Of a stretch of 64,000 bases of DNA, positions 37,041-46,267 are shown one piece after another. Each line of letters begins with the position of its first letter. The first letter of the stretch is position 1. The notes beneath the pieces are model-generated. The model searched no databases. It was not told the origin of the DNA and saw nothing but the letters and a program-made list of their open reading frames with translations. The position numbers and the translations under genes were made by a program. Source of the stretch: CAZSDU01 sp964605775 (GTDB taxonomy: Bacteria > Bacteroidota > Bacteroidia > Bacteroidales > FEN-979); assembly GCA_964605775.1 (NCBI GenBank), contig CAZSDU010000003.1:109159-173158 (forward strand). Direction: 5' to 3'.

Positions 37041-40000
37041 ATGTTCCATCGATTTATACGCTTTGCACTCCTCGCTACCTTGCTCACCACATCGATGTTC
37101 AGAATTGCTGCTCAACCCTGTGCGGATACAGAACCAAGGATCACCGGACCTGATGTGGTTTGTGCGAGCCTCACCAACACGATTACCTATAATACACCGG
37201 CAATAAGCGGGCATAATTATTCCTGGACGGTGACCCGTACGAGTACCGGTAGTGGCGGATGGAGTGTGGTAGGCTCAACCACGACTAATCAACTGGATAT
37301 TCGCTGGACTGCTCCCGGAAACTATCTATTGACCCTGACGGAAGGCGTGAACGCATCCGCTTGTACTCCCGTACAAACTACACTGAGTGTTACGGTTCAA
37401 CCTTATCTGGTAGCTTTTTTCACTTATGTGGCAACCTCTGAATGCTTTAACAATATCGTTGATTTTCAGGGCGACAGATCCAGTCCCCCTTCAGGAGATC
37501 CCACCCTTACCTATCATTGGACCTTTACCGATGGAAGCTGGACAACTACTTCCAATATTGCCAATCCTCAGATTTCTTTCCCGACTACTCCTGGAGTCAC
37601 TTATGATGCCACCCTCAGGGTTTCAAAAACAGATGCCTTTGGAAGAGTTTGGGAAGATGCCATCACTGATTATATTTATGTTGATCCGAACAAATATAAA
37701 CCTATTGCATTATTCACTGCTGCACCAGTGGGATGTCTTTACGACGGTATCCGTTTTGATGCCAGCGCCAGCCAACCGACCCATGTCATTACCAGCGAAA
37801 GCATCCTCCATTTTACCTGGGATTTTGGTGATGGAACCATAGAAACCTATCCCGGCACACAGCCCATTGTCGTTCATCACTACGCTACCTATGGCAATTA
37901 CACTGTCCTGCTTACGGTGACCAATACAAAATATTGTACTGAAACAACAACTCCTTATATTGTTAATGTTGCCAACACCATCCCCCTCTCTCAGTTTACC
38001 ATTTCACCTGCATGTCTGAATGAACAAACCGTATTTGATCCCCGGAATTCCATAACTCCTACCGGTACGATTACCGACCTTTACTGGACTTTTGGTGATG
38101 GTTCTGTTGCCACAACCCATGACGTAAATGAACTGGTTAACCATACTTATACTGAACTTGATATTCCTCAACCGGCAACCTTAAGGGTCAGGAATTCCCT
38201 GAATTGTCTATCTGAAATTTATCAACTCCCGGTGACTGTTAACCGTTCCCCAAGGGCTGTATTTACTCATGGAAATGCCTGTGCAGGGAATCCGGTGACC
38301 TTTACGAATACCAGTCAGCCAGAAGGGGGCTCCAGCATCATTTTACATGAATGGGATTTTGGCGACGGAAGTACAAGCAACGAAGTGAACCCCATCCATC
38401 TTTATACAGGAACTGGAACATTTCCCGTCACCCTGACAGTGACCAATAATGATGGATGCAGGAACATTACTTCCGATGTGATCACGGTTAGTCCGAGACC
38501 CGATGTTGAATTTACTGCCACGCTGGGGAGTTCTCCTTTCGTGATGAACTTTCAGGAAGTATTGAATTCCGCCCAATTTGTCGGTAACAATCTGGTATGG
38601 GATTTCGGTGATGGTAGCGGAACCACCGGCCCGGCTCCCGTTCATTCCTATCCGGGCCCTGGAACTTTTCTGGTCACCCTGACCGGAACTGACATGATGA
38701 CCCAATGCCCTAATACCGTGCAGCATTCCGTTACCCTGGGCGCAATTCCATCTGCTTATTTTTCAGCCATCCCGGATGAACAATGTCAGGGTAGTCCCAT
38801 TTCCTTTGTCCCGCAAATTCCTCCCGGAGGTTTTATTCAGGATGAAGACTGGTATTTCAATGACGGGTCTTTACCCAACCCGGTTCACTATGACTTTCCA
38901 AATACCCCGGCTTTTCCTGTTCATACCTTCAACAGTTCAGGTACTTATCTCGTGGAGCGTTATGTTAACCGTGGCACCGCCAACGAAGCATACCATAGTT
39001 TATATGTCACCATTCATCAGTTGCCGACCGCCATGTTTACCTGGTTCAGCGACCCTTCCTGGACACATCAGTTATTTGCCTGTAACGGGCAGCCGGTTTA
39101 TTTCCACGACCTTTCCAATTCAGAAGAACCCCCAGGGGTGATATATAAATGGTATTGGAATTTCGATGATCCTGCATCCGGCCCTGACCAGTTTTCAACA
39201 CTGAAGGATCCTGTTCATACCTTTATCGGAACAGGACCATTTAATGTTTCACTCACGGTTACCGACAACCTTAGGGATTGCCAAAGCACGGTAATTCATC
39301 AGGTTATTATCAATCCTCCCATTCCTGTTGAGTTTACTTATACCAATAATAATTGTGTCAACCAGCTTGCTTATTTTACACCTGATCCAGTTTTGATCCC
39401 ATCCGACTATACCTGGTTATGGAATTTTGGTGATGGTTTTTCGATCAATACCCCGGGAGCAGTGTCGCATTTATATACCGCCGTGGGGGTTTATCCGGTC
39501 ACGCTTACCCTTACCGACCAGTATGGATGTACAAAATCAATATCACACGATATTACCATTATCCCGGGACCAATTGCTAATTTCACTTTTACCTCTCCGA
39601 CTTGTCATGGTCAACCCATTCAGTTTAATGACCTGTCATATGTTCCCAATCCTTATCCCGATATTATCACTGCCTGGGCCTGGGACTTTGGAGATGGCAT
39701 TGGAACATCTACCTTGAAAGACCCGGTTTATACTTATCCGACATTCAATCCCGGCGGATATTATGTTACCCTTACCGTTACCACCAACCGTGGTTGTACC
39801 GCTTCCCGGACTTATCTTGTTCAGCCTATTCCCTCTCCATCAGCCGACTTTAAAATCGTACCACTTACCCCTGCCTGTGCCGGTCAAACCGCTCAGTTCC
39901 AGGATGACTCCCAAACCAACGGTGTGGACATTGCCAGCTGGTCTTGGGATTTCGGAGATCCGGGCTCAGGTACAGGCAATTACTCTACTGCACAAAATCC

Positions 40001-43000
40001 CATGCATTTGTTCAGCGCTCCCGGAACCTATATGGTTTCATTGACCGTGAAAAACGTTAACAACTGCAGTAATACTCGGATCAAACCCATAACCATCAAT
40101 ACACCGCCTTCGGCTGACTTCACTGCCACTGAAGCCTGTCAGGGAACGAATACGGTTTTCACAGATAATTCAACCACTCCCATCGGGACAAATATTACCA
40201 CTTATACCTGGGATTTCGGCGATGGCTTCGGAGATACCGGCCCTAACCCTCAACATGCCTATGCCACCTATGGAACTTACTATGTCCGCCTGACCATTTT
40301 AAATACCGACCTTTGTGTCAATGAAACGGTTAAACCGGTTTTTGTTCATCCCAATCCCCTGCCTGATTTTTCATTTTCGCCTTCCACCTGTATCGGAAAT
40401 CCGGTTTCCTATACGAATCTGTCCACCATGCCTCCGGGAAATGGTTTTTCCGACAGACCGGATATCTGGACCTGGGATTTCGGCGATGGTTCTCTTCCTG
40501 TGACCATCAATTACCCGGATAATCCAAATATTGTTCATACTTTCCTGGGTACTGCCCCATCCCATATTGTTACTTTGACCGTTACCTCAAATACAGGATG
40601 CGTGGCATCCATTCAAAAAACGGTTTACAGTGTTCCATCTCCGGATGCAAATTTCTCTTATTCAGGAAGTCAATGTGCCGATCAGACCATTCAATTTACA
40701 GATCAGACTTCGGAAGCCGGTGGAGGAGCCATCCAGTCCTGGTACTGGACTTTTGGAGACCCTCTTTCCGGAGCCAACAATACTTCCACCTTACGCAATC
40801 CCATTCATACTTTCAAAGGTGGGCCGGGAACCTATACCGTTACCCTTCTGGTCACCAATACCAATGGATGTACCAGCAGCAGATCGTATGATGTTATCAT
40901 TAATATGAAACCTGTGTCGAATTTTACGGCCACCACACCCTGTGAAAACAGTCCGACTATCTTTACCAATACTTCTACACCCAATGCTGCTGCCATTGTT
41001 TCCTCCTTCTGGGAATTCGGCGATGGAGGTACTTCTAACCAATCTTCACCTACTTATACCTATCTGACTTACGGTATCAAGAATGTCAAACTCACCGTCA
41101 CCAATTCCAATGGATGTATTCATGATACCACCAAGCAGGTTTCGGTCTTTCCTAAACCAACGGCATCATTCACCTATTCAGCCAATGCCTGTATAGGAAA
41201 TCCGGTAAGCTTTGTCAATCATTCAACCGTTCCCGGCTCCATGTCGAGTTATATCAATACCTGGGTTTGGGATTTTAATGATGGTTCCCCGGTTCAAACC
41301 ATAACTTATCCTGATAATCCTGATGTGACACATACTTTTCTTGGTGCTGCCACCTCCTTTACCGTGAGACTTACCGTGACCACTACTGCGGGATGCACTA
41401 ATTTCATTGATCAAACCGTAAATCTTGTTCCATCTCCCATTGCAAACTTCTCCTATTCTTCCACCAATTGTATCTATCAATCTGTACAGTTCACAGATCA
41501 AACGCAAACCGGCGGGGGAAGCAATATTCAATTCTGGAGCTGGAATTTTGGCGACCCGGGATCGGGATCCAATAATTTCTCCCCGTTACAGAACCCTGTT
41601 CATAATTTTCAATCCAGCGGAACCAAGACGATTACCCTGATTGTTACCAGTATGAACGGGTGCAAGGATACGGTGACCAAAGACCTGACCATCAATGCCC
41701 GTCCGGTATCACAGTTCTCTGCCACCACTGCCTGTTTGGGGTCGGTAACAACTTTTACGAATGAATCAACACCTCCGTCAGGCGCCAGCATCGTCAGTCA
41801 TTTCTGGGAATTCGGGGATGGAGGTACTTCTACGATTACCAATCCGACATATACCTATTTATTGGCAGGTAATTATAACGTCAAACTTACTGTAACCACC
41901 AATCAGGGTTGTACAAAAGATACTACCATACAGGTTACAGTTCTGGGTAAACCAATATCAACCTTTACTTACACTTCTCCGAATTGCGCGACGGATTCGG
42001 TATATTTCACCGATCATTCTTCCACACCTCATGGTTCGATCACCAAATGGGAATGGAACTTCGGGGATGGATCTCCGGTAGTCACCCGCAATTATCCGGA
42101 GTCACCCAATGTGGCGCATAAGTTTCCCAATGGGGGAACCTTCAATGTGAAACTGACGATTACGACATCGGATGATTGTGTGTCGGAAAAAACCCTTCCG
42201 GTACAGGTTGAATTTGCACCCCTGGCTAATTTCAGTTTTACTGCCAATGCCTGCGCCCTTTCTCCGGTTCAATTCACAGATAATTCCCAGCCCAATGGAG
42301 GGGCTCCGGTGGTGAACTGGAACTGGAATTTCGGAGATCCCGGTTCAGGATCCAATAATACTTCCGTTGTTCAAAATCCCACCCATGCCTTTACGGCAGG
42401 AGGAACCTACGATGTTTACCTGATTGTGACCAATGTTAACGGGTGTAAGGATACCATTCAAAAGTCCATTACCGTCAACAATGCCCCGGTAGCGATATTT
42501 TCTGCTGACACTTCCTGTCTGACAAGTCCGACTCAATTCATCGACCAGTCCACCACCTCTCCGGGAAACATCATTGCATGGGCATGGAATTTTGGGGATC
42601 CGGCCTCAGGTACGTACAATACTTCGACCTTGCAGAATCCAACGCATATTTATAATTCCCCGGGAACATATACAGTATTACTGACCGTAACCAATACCGC
42701 TACTTGTACAAAAGACACTTCAATGCAGGTAACAGTGAATCCAAAACCAATTGCTTTATTCAGTTATTCAGCAAGCTGTGTTGGAGATTCCACACAATTT
42801 ACGGATTTATCCATCGCTCCGGGGAGCTCAGTGACTTCCTGGTTGTGGGATTTTGGAGATGGTTCTCCAACGGTTACCCAGCAGAATCCCAAGCATGCTT
42901 TCATGACTTCCGGCACTTTCCAGGTGAAACTGGTGGTGAACAACCTGAGTAACTGCAAAGATTCCGTGATCATTCCCGTCATCACGCGTCCCACCCCGAC

Positions 43001-45125
43001 AGCCGCTTTTCAGTATGTCAATTTCTTCTGCCCGGCCGGTCAGGTGAATTTCCAGGATCAGTCTATGGGAGCTGGCTCTGCCATCACAGAGCATTTTTGG
43101 ATCTTTGAACCAGGTTATACCTCCACCCTGGTCAACCCGACTTATGTATTTCCGGTAACCAATATGAAATACTTTGTTCAACTGATCGTCACGGACAATT
43201 TCGGATGTAAGGATACCATCGGTGACAGTGTCTTTGTGAAACCCGGATTCAGCTTTACCTTTACGAATGATACGGTTTGTCTGGGTTATCCGACCCATTT
43301 CAATCCAATCAACAATGCTGAAGGGGATAGTCTTTACTCTGTAGCATGGAATTTCGGAGATCCGAATTCAGGGCCGGCAAATATTTCTTACCAGTACAGA
43401 CCTCAGCATATTTTTACGCAACCCGGATTATATTCCGTGAAAATGAAAGCATGGAATTCCGATAACTGTGTAGATAGCATTTACAGGGATATTCAGGTAT
43501 TTGCACCGCCCAAGGCTGCTTATTCCTTCCAGAACCCGCCTTGCGACAGTACGGTATATTTCCATGATTCCACCATGATTACAGGTAGCGGGACCATTAC
43601 CAGCTGGGAGTGGAGATTCGGGGACGGGACACCTCCTCTGATTATTCCCGCTCCCGGGCCGGGAAGCACTTCTCATTTATATGTTAACCCGGGCTATTAT
43701 CCGGTGACGCTGATCATTACCAATACAAGTGGATGTATTGACAGCCTGACAAAGATCGTACAAAGATTCCCATGCATCAAAGCGGTATTTGAATATCCTG
43801 ATACCCTGCGTTGTGCCCGTTATCAGATCTCATTTTCTGACAGCTCACTGCCGATTTCCATGATCACTCAATGGCATTGGAAATGGGGTGACGGAAAGGA
43901 TACTATCTATACGAGCCATGGGTCACCGATAACCCATATCTATGCCGATTCGGGAAGATATGCGGTTACCCTTGCCATCCGGGCACTGCTCGATGGGGTC
44001 ACGATCAAGGACAGTATGACAAGGTTGGTTACGGTTCATCCGACACCCTATTCTCTTTTCTCCAATAAGGGCGTTTGTCTGAATCAACCGACCATCTTCC
44101 TGGATACTTCCAGAACATTCGGAGAACCCATTAAAAAATGGAACTGGGAATTCGGGGAACCGACATCCGGTGTTAATGATACTTCCACAAAAAAGAATCC
44201 TATTCATAAATATATGAATAAGGGACTCTATGACGTAGAACTACTGGTCATGAACCGATTCGGTTGTAAAGACTCACTGACTAAGACCACCCGGGTTTAT
44301 GGTTTACCTGAAGCCCATTTTGCCAGTTCAGTGGCCTGTACCGGTGATCCAACCTATTTCACCGATAATTCGATCCTGTCAGATACCATAGCGGGTTTCT
44401 GGGCATGGAATTTTGGCGAACTGAATTCTCAGAAAGACACCTCCAACCTCCAGGATCCTGAATACAGATACAGAACGGAAGGAGATTACCTGGTTCGGTT
44501 TATAGTGAAAGATTACTATGGTTGCATGGACACGGTTGATTCTACCATCAGGGTGAATATAACCCCGACCAGCGCCTTTACCTTTACAGAGAATTTTGAC
44601 GGACGCCAGGGTAAAGTGAAGCTGAATAACCATTCGGATGGAGCCACAGTTTACAATTGGGATTTTGGTAACGGAATGACTTCTACTGAGGATAATCCCA
44701 TTGTGAGTTATACGGAAGATGGCACGTACATCATCAAACTTATTGCCTTGAACCAGTTTGATTGTTCTGACACCACTTTCTTCGAGTATAAATTATTGTT
44801 TAAAGGACTATATGTACCCAATGCCTTCTCACCAACCAGTACCATTCTTGCAGTGAGACTATTCCAACCTGTCGGCATGAATCTGAAGCAATACCATATT
44901 ACCGTGTTTGACAGTTGGGGTCATCTGATGTGGGAATCCACCAAACTTGACGATAAAGGAAGACCGGCAGAAGGATGGGATGGTACCTATAACGGGAACA
45001 TCATGCCTCAGGGCAATTATATGTGGAAAATCAAAGCCCTTTTTGTGGATGATTCTCCATGGAACGGCTCTGATATCGGTGTAGGCGAATACAGTACCAT
45101 GGGCTCTGTGACATTAATCAGATAA
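37041..45125 (+). CDS. giant PKD-repeat surface protein with T9SS type B (gliding-associated) C-terminal domain
   Basis: A 2694-residue protein with a signal peptide (ends RIAAQPC). It has about 28 PKD-type modules of 85-100 residues, each with a variant of the WxWDFGDG or WxWNFGDPGSG core; most also carry two cysteines. The middle (about residues 930-1720) repeats a three-module block. The last about 95 residues (LYVPNAFSPTS to SVTLIR, with FDSWGHLMWES and WDGTYNG) form the gliding motility-associated/type B sorting domain, which directs export by the T9SS without the usual cleaved tail. The following PorP/SprF gene is the standard partner of type B cargo. Likely roles are a long adhesin or motility fibre, inferred from architecture. 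Confidence 0.93.
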   Translation: MFHRFIRFALLATLLTTSMFRIAAQPCADTEPRITGPDVVCASLTNTITYNTPAISGHNYSWTVTRTSTGSGGWSVVGSTTTNQLDIRWTAPGNYLLTLTEGVNASACTPVQTTLSVTVQPYLVAFFTYVATSECFNNIVDFQGDRSSPPSGDPTLTYHWTFTDGSWTTTSNIANPQISFPTTPGVTYDATLRVSKTDAFGRVWEDAITDYIYVDPNKYKPIALFTAAPVGCLYDGIRFDASASQPTHVITSESILHFTWDFGDGTIETYPGTQPIVVHHYATYGNYTVLLTVTNTKYCTETTTPYIVNVANTIPLSQFTISPACLNEQTVFDPRNSITPTGTITDLYWTFGDGSVATTHDVNELVNHTYTELDIPQPATLRVRNSLNCLSEIYQLPVTVNRSPRAVFTHGNACAGNPVTFTNTSQPEGGSSIILHEWDFGDGSTSNEVNPIHLYTGTGTFPVTLTVTNNDGCRNITSDVITVSPRPDVEFTATLGSSPFVMNFQEVLNSAQFVGNNLVWDFGDGSGTTGPAPVHSYPGPGTFLVTLTGTDMMTQCPNTVQHSVTLGAIPSAYFSAIPDEQCQGSPISFVPQIPPGGFIQDEDWYFNDGSLPNPVHYDFPNTPAFPVHTFNSSGTYLVERYVNRGTANEAYHSLYVTIHQLPTAMFTWFSDPSWTHQLFACNGQPVYFHDLSNSEEPPGVIYKWYWNFDDPASGPDQFSTLKDPVHTFIGTGPFNVSLTVTDNLRDCQSTVIHQVIINPPIPVEFTYTNNNCVNQLAYFTPDPVLIPSDYTWLWNFGDGFSINTPGAVSHLYTAVGVYPVTLTLTDQYGCTKSISHDITIIPGPIANFTFTSPTCHGQPIQFNDLSYVPNPYPDIITAWAWDFGDGIGTSTLKDPVYTYPTFNPGGYYVTLTVTTNRGCTASRTYLVQPIPSPSADFKIVPLTPACAGQTAQFQDDSQTNGVDIASWSWDFGDPGSGTGNYSTAQNPMHLFSAPGTYMVSLTVKNVNNCSNTRIKPITINTPPSADFTATEACQGTNTVFTDNSTTPIGTNITTYTWDFGDGFGDTGPNPQHAYATYGTYYVRLTILNTDLCVNETVKPVFVHPNPLPDFSFSPSTCIGNPVSYTNLSTMPPGNGFSDRPDIWTWDFGDGSLPVTINYPDNPNIVHTFLGTAPSHIVTLTVTSNTGCVASIQKTVYSVPSPDANFSYSGSQCADQTIQFTDQTSEAGGGAIQSWYWTFGDPLSGANNTSTLRNPIHTFKGGPGTYTVTLLVTNTNGCTSSRSYDVIINMKPVSNFTATTPCENSPTIFTNTSTPNAAAIVSSFWEFGDGGTSNQSSPTYTYLTYGIKNVKLTVTNSNGCIHDTTKQVSVFPKPTASFTYSANACIGNPVSFVNHSTVPGSMSSYINTWVWDFNDGSPVQTITYPDNPDVTHTFLGAATSFTVRLTVTTTAGCTNFIDQTVNLVPSPIANFSYSSTNCIYQSVQFTDQTQTGGGSNIQFWSWNFGDPGSGSNNFSPLQNPVHNFQSSGTKTITLIVTSMNGCKDTVTKDLTINARPVSQFSATTACLGSVTTFTNESTPPSGASIVSHFWEFGDGGTSTITNPTYTYLLAGNYNVKLTVTTNQGCTKDTTIQVTVLGKPISTFTYTSPNCATDSVYFTDHSSTPHGSITKWEWNFGDGSPVVTRNYPESPNVAHKFPNGGTFNVKLTITTSDDCVSEKTLPVQVEFAPLANFSFTANACALSPVQFTDNSQPNGGAPVVNWNWNFGDPGSGSNNTSVVQNPTHAFTAGGTYDVYLIVTNVNGCKDTIQKSITVNNAPVAIFSADTSCLTSPTQFIDQSTTSPGNIIAWAWNFGDPASGTYNTSTLQNPTHIYNSPGTYTVLLTVTNTATCTKDTSMQVTVNPKPIALFSYSASCVGDSTQFTDLSIAPGSSVTSWLWDFGDGSPTVTQQNPKHAFMTSGTFQVKLVVNNLSNCKDSVIIPVITRPTPTAAFQYVNFFCPAGQVNFQDQSMGAGSAITEHFWIFEPGYTSTLVNPTYVFPVTNMKYFVQLIVTDNFGCKDTIGDSVFVKPGFSFTFTNDTVCLGYPTHFNPINNAEGDSLYSVAWNFGDPNSGPANISYQYRPQHIFTQPGLYSVKMKAWNSDNCVDSIYRDIQVFAPPKAAYSFQNPPCDSTVYFHDSTMITGSGTITSWEWRFGDGTPPLIIPAPGPGSTSHLYVNPGYYPVTLIITNTSGCIDSLTKIVQRFPCIKAVFEYPDTLRCARYQISFSDSSLPISMITQWHWKWGDGKDTIYTSHGSPITHIYADSGRYAVTLAIRALLDGVTIKDSMTRLVTVHPTPYSLFSNKGVCLNQPTIFLDTSRTFGEPIKKWNWEFGEPTSGVNDTSTKKNPIHKYMNKGLYDVELLVMNRFGCKDSLTKTTRVYGLPEAHFASSVACTGDPTYFTDNSILSDTIAGFWAWNFGELNSQKDTSNLQDPEYRYRTEGDYLVRFIVKDYYGCMDTVDSTIRVNITPTSAFTFTENFDGRQGKVKLNNHSDGATVYNWDFGNGMTSTEDNPIVSYTEDGTYIIKLIALNQFDCSDTTFFEYKLLFKGLYVPNAFSPTSTILAVRLFQPVGMNLKQYHITVFDSWGHLMWESTKLDDKGRPAEGWDGTYNGNIMPQGNYMWKIKALFVDDSPWNGSDIGVGEYSTMGSVTLIR
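39834..42520 (+). repeat. higher-order repeat: three-PKD-module block, about 795 bp, more than three copies
   Basis: Module types recur in the order A (FGDPGSG with N-ST--NP), B (EFGDGGTS or similar) and C (DFGDGSPV followed by NYPDNP-V-H-F). A-type modules begin near 39834, 40630, 41428 and 42208, a spacing of about 780-798 bp. Confidence 0.75.
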
Positions 45126-45144
45126 CGCTAAAATATTTCTCGTA

Positions 45145-46254
45145 ATGAAAAGAAGCATTATATATCCATTCCTGTTGTTATTGGGATCACTTTTTCTCAA
45201 TCTGGCGACCCATGGGCAGGACATGAACTACTCCCAGTATTTCAGTACACCGATCTATTATAATCCGGCTTTTACCGGTCTGAATACCGGTTTAAGGGCA
45301 AGGTTTTTATTCAGGGATCAATGGCCAAGTTTACCCATTGATTATAAGTCTTATTATTTTTCGGCAGACTTGGGTGACCGTAACCTGCCCGGATCAGGCG
45401 GGTTGGGAATAACAATCAATTCGGATACGCCTGGTATCGGGTTGATCAATAACCTTTCTGCTGCTCTGAATATCGGCGTCCGCATTCCCATCACCGCTTT
45501 TCTGGTAGCCCAGGTTGGGATCAAAGCGGCTATAATGCAAAGAAAAATTAACTGGGAGAAACTGGTGTTTGCTGATAACCTGGATCCCCGCTATGGCAAT
45601 ATTTATCAGACTTCTTTTGTTGCACCTGATGCCAATAAACGGGTGGTTCCCGATTTCGGCGCCGGAGGTATCCTTCAGTTCATGAGTCCGAATTCCAATA
45701 TTTCCGGGAATGTGGGATTTGCTGTGGATCATATTTTCAGACCGGATGTCGGATTTCTTTCTACCGGCGCTTCGCCTTATCCCCGCAAATGGATAGGGCA
45801 TGCCGATATCGTTATTTCAGCTGGTTCACCCGGATCTACCTCAACTCAATACCGGGGTTCTGATGAACCGCTGAAGATAAATATCGGGGCTTTATATCAG
45901 AATCAGGCCGATCTGAATTCACTGCAGGTGGGTTTAAATCTGTTAAAATTCAATATTTATTTGGGAGGATGGTATAAAACCACCATGACCGGTCTTCCAA
46001 ACAGTATTCTTGCATTGGTAGCCGGATACCGCTATATGTTCCAGGAAAACATGAGCATTAAGTTCATGTATTCCTATGACCTCCAGATTTCCGGTGCGCT
46101 TCAGGGTACAGGTGGGGCTCATGAAATCAGTCTCGTTCTGGAGTTTGATAAATTATCTTTGTTTGGCGGAGGCGGAAGCGGTGGTGGATACCTTCCCGGT
46201 GGCGGCGGACGTTCACGTAACGGCGGAGCCATGGAATGTCCTTCCTTCTATTAA
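45145..46254 (+). CDS. PorP/SprF-family T9SS outer-membrane protein
   Basis: A 369-residue predicted outer-membrane beta-barrel with signal peptide (ends HGQD). It begins MNYSQYFSTPIYYNPAFTG, the diagnostic PorP/SprF start, then alternates barrel strands such as GGLGITINSDTPG. PorP/SprF proteins pair with type B T9SS cargo and hold or export it. The C-terminus is unusual: about 30 residues rich in glycine (GGGGSGGGYLPGGGG) with a terminal ECPSFY. It lies 19 bp after the PKD giant and 13 bp before the hyfB-like gene, so it may be transcribed with both. Confidence 0.93.
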   Translation: MKRSIIYPFLLLLGSLFLNLATHGQDMNYSQYFSTPIYYNPAFTGLNTGLRARFLFRDQWPSLPIDYKSYYFSADLGDRNLPGSGGLGITINSDTPGIGLINNLSAALNIGVRIPITAFLVAQVGIKAAIMQRKINWEKLVFADNLDPRYGNIYQTSFVAPDANKRVVPDFGAGGILQFMSPNSNISGNVGFAVDHIFRPDVGFLSTGASPYPRKWIGHADIVISAGSPGSTSTQYRGSDEPLKINIGALYQNQADLNSLQVGLNLLKFNIYLGGWYKTTMTGLPNSILALVAGYRYMFQENMSIKFMYSYDLQISGALQGTGGAHEISLVLEFDKLSLFGGGGSGGGYLPGGGGRSRNGGAMECPSFY

Positions 46255-46267
46255 CATCATCTACAGA

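Noticed and set aside
46076..46267. An upstream extension of the hyfB-like gene
   Set aside because: It would overlap 179 bp of the PorP-like gene and has no membrane or family features; the ATG at 46268 begins directly in the first helix.
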